Part shown: one piece after another, positions 5,707 to 6,902 of the stretch
Layout: each line of letters starts with the position of its first letter
Numbering within the stretch: the first letter of the stretch is position 1
Source: Acidobacteriaceae bacterium
GTDB lineage: Bacteria; Acidobacteriota; Terriglobia; Terriglobales; Acidobacteriaceae
NCBI GenBank assembly: GCA_031296355.1
Contig: JARLFX010000079.1
Coordinates: 1-6,902, forward strand
Direction of reading: 5' to 3'
DNA length: 6,902 nt
Notes under the pieces: generated by a model
Told to the model about the DNA's origin: nothing
Databases searched by the model: none
What the model saw: only the letters and a program-made list of their open reading frames with translations
Program-made: the position numbers and the translations under genes

Positions 5707-5723
5707 TTGGCATAGTTCCTGCA
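5707..5723 (+). promoter_or_regulatory. Putative sigma-54 promoter without an obvious adjacent gene
   Basis: TTGGCATAGTTCCTGCA has GG (5709-5710) and GC (5721-5722) exactly 10 nt apart, with the TTGGCA and TGCA flanks of the consensus. It shares its first eight bases with the element at 1423-1407. An IHF-like sequence (TATCAAACGCTAA, 5666-5678, 12 of 13 to consensus) lies about 30 bp upstream, followed by a run of seven A. Transcription would begin near 5734; the next clear gene starts at 6277. Confidence 0.55.
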
Positions 5724-5890
5724 TTCATATATAGATTTCGCACGTTATCCTCCATTAGAATCAGGAGTAGCCAGGACCTGACGAGGACGAGTATTTCCGG
5801 TAGGTCCGTTTTGTTCGAGATCACGATGGACAGCGCGCAAGCTGTTCTCTCTATAGCTAATTGGGACAGCCGGCATCTGGCGAAGTTGTT

Positions 5891-5923
5891 CCATTTCGTG
5901 ACAACCGCCCCATCTCGTGACAA
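5891..5923 (+). promoter_or_regulatory. Tandem 14-bp repeat, candidate enhancer sites for the sigma-54 activator
   Basis: CCATTTCGTGACAA (5891-5904) is repeated as CCATCTCGTGACAA (5910-5923), 13 of 14 identical with a 19-bp period. The first copy also forms a loose TTGT...ACAA inverted repeat (5886-5904). The pair lies about 211-243 bp upstream of the perfect -24/-12 element at 6132, a usual position for activator binding. The core GTGACA is shared with the cluster at 1620-1686. Confidence 0.6.
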
Positions 5924-6131
5924 ATAAATGGGACGGGAAGACCGGCCCCTCACCTGCACTCCAACTTCTCGTGCATCTGGTAGCGCTGGCCGATACACTC
6001 TCGCCGCAAGGCAATTGAGACCTGTAGGCCATTTGTTTTCAATCCATTATGACGACCTTACTCAGATTGCCCCTGTCGTCCCAGAGTATTCCGCACCTGT
6101 ACCGATGAATCCTTTTGCTGACAAACCAACG

Positions 6132-6148
6132 TTGGCACGGCGCTTGCA
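6132..6148 (+). promoter_or_regulatory. Sigma-54 (-24/-12) promoter of the TonB receptor gene
   Basis: TTGGCACGGCGCTTGCA matches the sigma-54 consensus TGGCACG-N4-TTGCA at every defined base, with GG at 6134-6135 and GC at 6146-6147. Transcription should start near 6159, giving a leader of about 117 nt before ATG 6277. The strongest promoter call in the window. Confidence 0.9.
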
Positions 6149-6249
6149 ATGTTGTTATTGCGTGCACCACAGCATTCCGGCGAAACCAGCGCACGTTGAC
6201 CGGTTCAGCATTGGCGCGCATTCACCCACGGCTTGATCGCCATCATTTC

Positions 6250-6269
6250 AGGAGGAATTCCAGGACGGA
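6250..6269 (+). promoter_or_regulatory. Ribosome-binding region of the TonB receptor with a displaced strong SD
   Basis: A full AGGAGG (6250-6255) lies 21 nt before ATG 6277, too far for direct use, and overlaps the palindrome GGAATTCC (6254-6261). The usable site is the weaker GGA at 6267-6269, 7 nt before the ATG. No alternative in-frame start exists between them. Confidence 0.5.
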
Positions 6270-6276
6270 AACATTT

Positions 6277-6902
6277 ATGAAAAAACATTTGTTTTTGATT
6301 TTTGCAATTCTACTCGCTTCCCTTTCTTCGTTCGCGCAGGACACCGCGAGTACGTGCTCAATAACCGGCATCGTAAAGGATCCAAATCAGGCGGTGCTTG
6401 CAAACACCCAGGTCACCCTCACGAATTTGGCTACCAAGGCAAAGATAACTGCCACGACTAATGGACAGGGGCTTTACCTGTTCGCGCCCCTGCAACCCGG
6501 CAGCTACTCGGTTGCTGTCGCGGCCACCGGGTTTGAGCCAAGTGCGAGCGGCGTGCTGAGGGTGGCGATAGGTCAAAATCTCCACTTCGATATCTCTCTG
6601 CAGCTAGCAGGAACCACGGAGACTGTAAGCGTCTCGGCCGGATCATTCGAGAACGCCTATCGCGTGGATACCCTGCAGCCAGCTACGCCATTAGGCATAA
6701 CACCTATCGTGAACCTTCCTTATACGATCAATGTAATTTCGCGCCAGTTGATCGACGATACGATGTCGAGAAACTTCAAGCAAGCCTCCAAGTATCTTCC
6801 CCTGGTCTCATTCCAGGAGATGCAGGGATCCGAGGTACTGCGTCCGGAAACGCGCGGAATGCAGGGAACCAACATGCAGGGCGACCGCATGGATGGAATG
6901 GG
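6277..6902 (+). CDS. TonB-dependent receptor with carboxypeptidase-regulatory-like domain, N-terminal part
   Basis: Starting at ATG 6277, 208 codons are visible and the gene continues beyond the right edge without a stop. Residues 1-20 are a signal peptide (MKKHLFLIFAILLASLSSFA, cleavage before Q21). Residues about 28-110 form a carboxypeptidase-regulatory-like beta-sandwich: SITGIVKDPNQAVLANTQV, then TTNGQGLYLFAPLQPGSYSV and TGFEP. From about 142 the plug domain of TonB-dependent receptors begins (NLPYTINVISRQLIDD; then LRPETRGMQGTNMQGDRMDG at 188-207). Such proteins import large or scarce substrates (siderophores, vitamins, metals, glycans) through the outer membrane using TonB energy. The substrate cannot be told from this part. 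The plug is methionine-rich (M182, M195, M200, M205, M208). The sigma-54 promoter and tandem upstream sites place it under an enhancer-binding activator, most simply the AcoR-like neighbour. The Oar-like class of large acidobacterial receptors is an alternative subfamily. Confidence 0.92.
   Translation, partial: MKKHLFLIFAILLASLSSFAQDTASTCSITGIVKDPNQAVLANTQVTLTNLATKAKITATTNGQGLYLFAPLQPGSYSVAVAATGFEPSASGVLRVAIGQNLHFDISLQLAGTTETVSVSAGSFENAYRVDTLQPATPLGITPIVNLPYTINVISRQLIDDTMSRNFKQASKYLPLVSFQEMQGSEVLRPETRGMQGTNMQGDRMDGM

Larger units (their letters stand above)
5401..6276. other. Long intergenic region between regulator and TonB receptor
   Basis: About 876 bp without a convincing protein gene on either strand; parts of it (around 5640-5760) are noticeably more AT-rich than the flanking genes. 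It contains a GGTGATAC pair, one moderately good and one perfect plus-strand -24/-12 element, a tandem 14-bp repeat, and a leader of about 117 nt before the receptor gene. The first sigma-54 element (5707-5723) has no obvious gene until 6277, so a non-coding RNA or a second receptor promoter may lie here. I saw no clear sigma-70 promoter for the leftward regulator gene. Confidence 0.6.

Noticed and set aside
5697..5927. Plus-strand 76-residue frame (and its inner ATG 5826) after the orphan sigma-54 element
   Set aside because: Its start lies upstream of the predicted transcript start. The inner ATG has only a weak GAG site, and the candidate enhancer repeats lie inside the frame. No protein similarity was recognised.
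5928..6236. Plus-strand 102-residue frame before the TonB receptor
   Set aside because: It spans the perfect sigma-54 promoter, and its composition and lack of a ribosome site argue against coding.
1..6902. CRISPR array, tRNA, rRNA or insertion sequence
   Set aside because: I saw no regularly spaced repeat array, no tRNA-like or rRNA-like sequence, and no transposase or terminal inverted repeats.

Overview
The window looks like a piece of an Acidobacteriota genome (class Terriglobia or a relative). This is inferred mainly from the right-edge gene, a TonB-dependent receptor that opens with a carboxypeptidase-regulatory-like domain before its plug, an architecture greatly expanded in that phylum. 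Moderate GC content, sigma-54 control and a molybdenum-cofactor riboswitch are compatible with this. No species can be named from the sequence alone.

Layout, left to right. (1) 1-182, minus: 5' end of a small 4Fe-4S ferredoxin-like electron-transfer subunit that runs off the left edge; its best-known relatives sit beside tungsten aldehyde oxidoreductases. (2) 312-1262, minus: a secreted, probably beta-barrel outer-membrane protein directly upstream of the iron-sulfur gene, with a perfect 11-bp inverted repeat after its stop. (3) 1263-1904: a long regulatory region with a sigma-54-type -24/-12 element facing the outer-membrane gene, a cluster of GTCACA/TGTGAC motifs, and, facing right, a structured RNA that I identify as a Moco/Tuco riboswitch. 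(4) 1905-2879, plus: moaA, the radical-SAM first enzyme of pyranopterin cofactor synthesis. (5) 2937-3371, plus: a possible 13-codon leader ORF whose stop abuts the start of a small four-helix membrane protein. (6) 3400-5400, minus: a GAF-PAS-AAA+-Fis enhancer-binding protein of the AcoR type that works with sigma-54. (7) 5401-6276: about 880 bp without a convincing gene, holding two more -24/-12 elements (one a full consensus match) and a tandem 14-bp repeat resembling enhancer sites. (8) 6277 to the right edge, plus: the N-terminal third or less of a TonB-dependent receptor.

How it may fit together (inference): the AcoR-like activator would sense a small molecule through its GAF/PAS domains and bind GTGACA-type sites. 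These lie about 200-265 bp upstream of the sigma-54 promoters of both the TonB receptor and the outer-membrane/iron-sulfur operon. The iron-sulfur subunit probably belongs to a Mo- or W-pterin enzyme encoded beyond the left edge, and moaA, controlled by its own cofactor-sensing RNA, would supply the pterin. This would join outer-membrane uptake, an oxidoreductase and its cofactor supply in one sigma-54 regulon. The motif sharing and the riboswitch fold are read directly from sequence; the regulon itself is a hypothesis.
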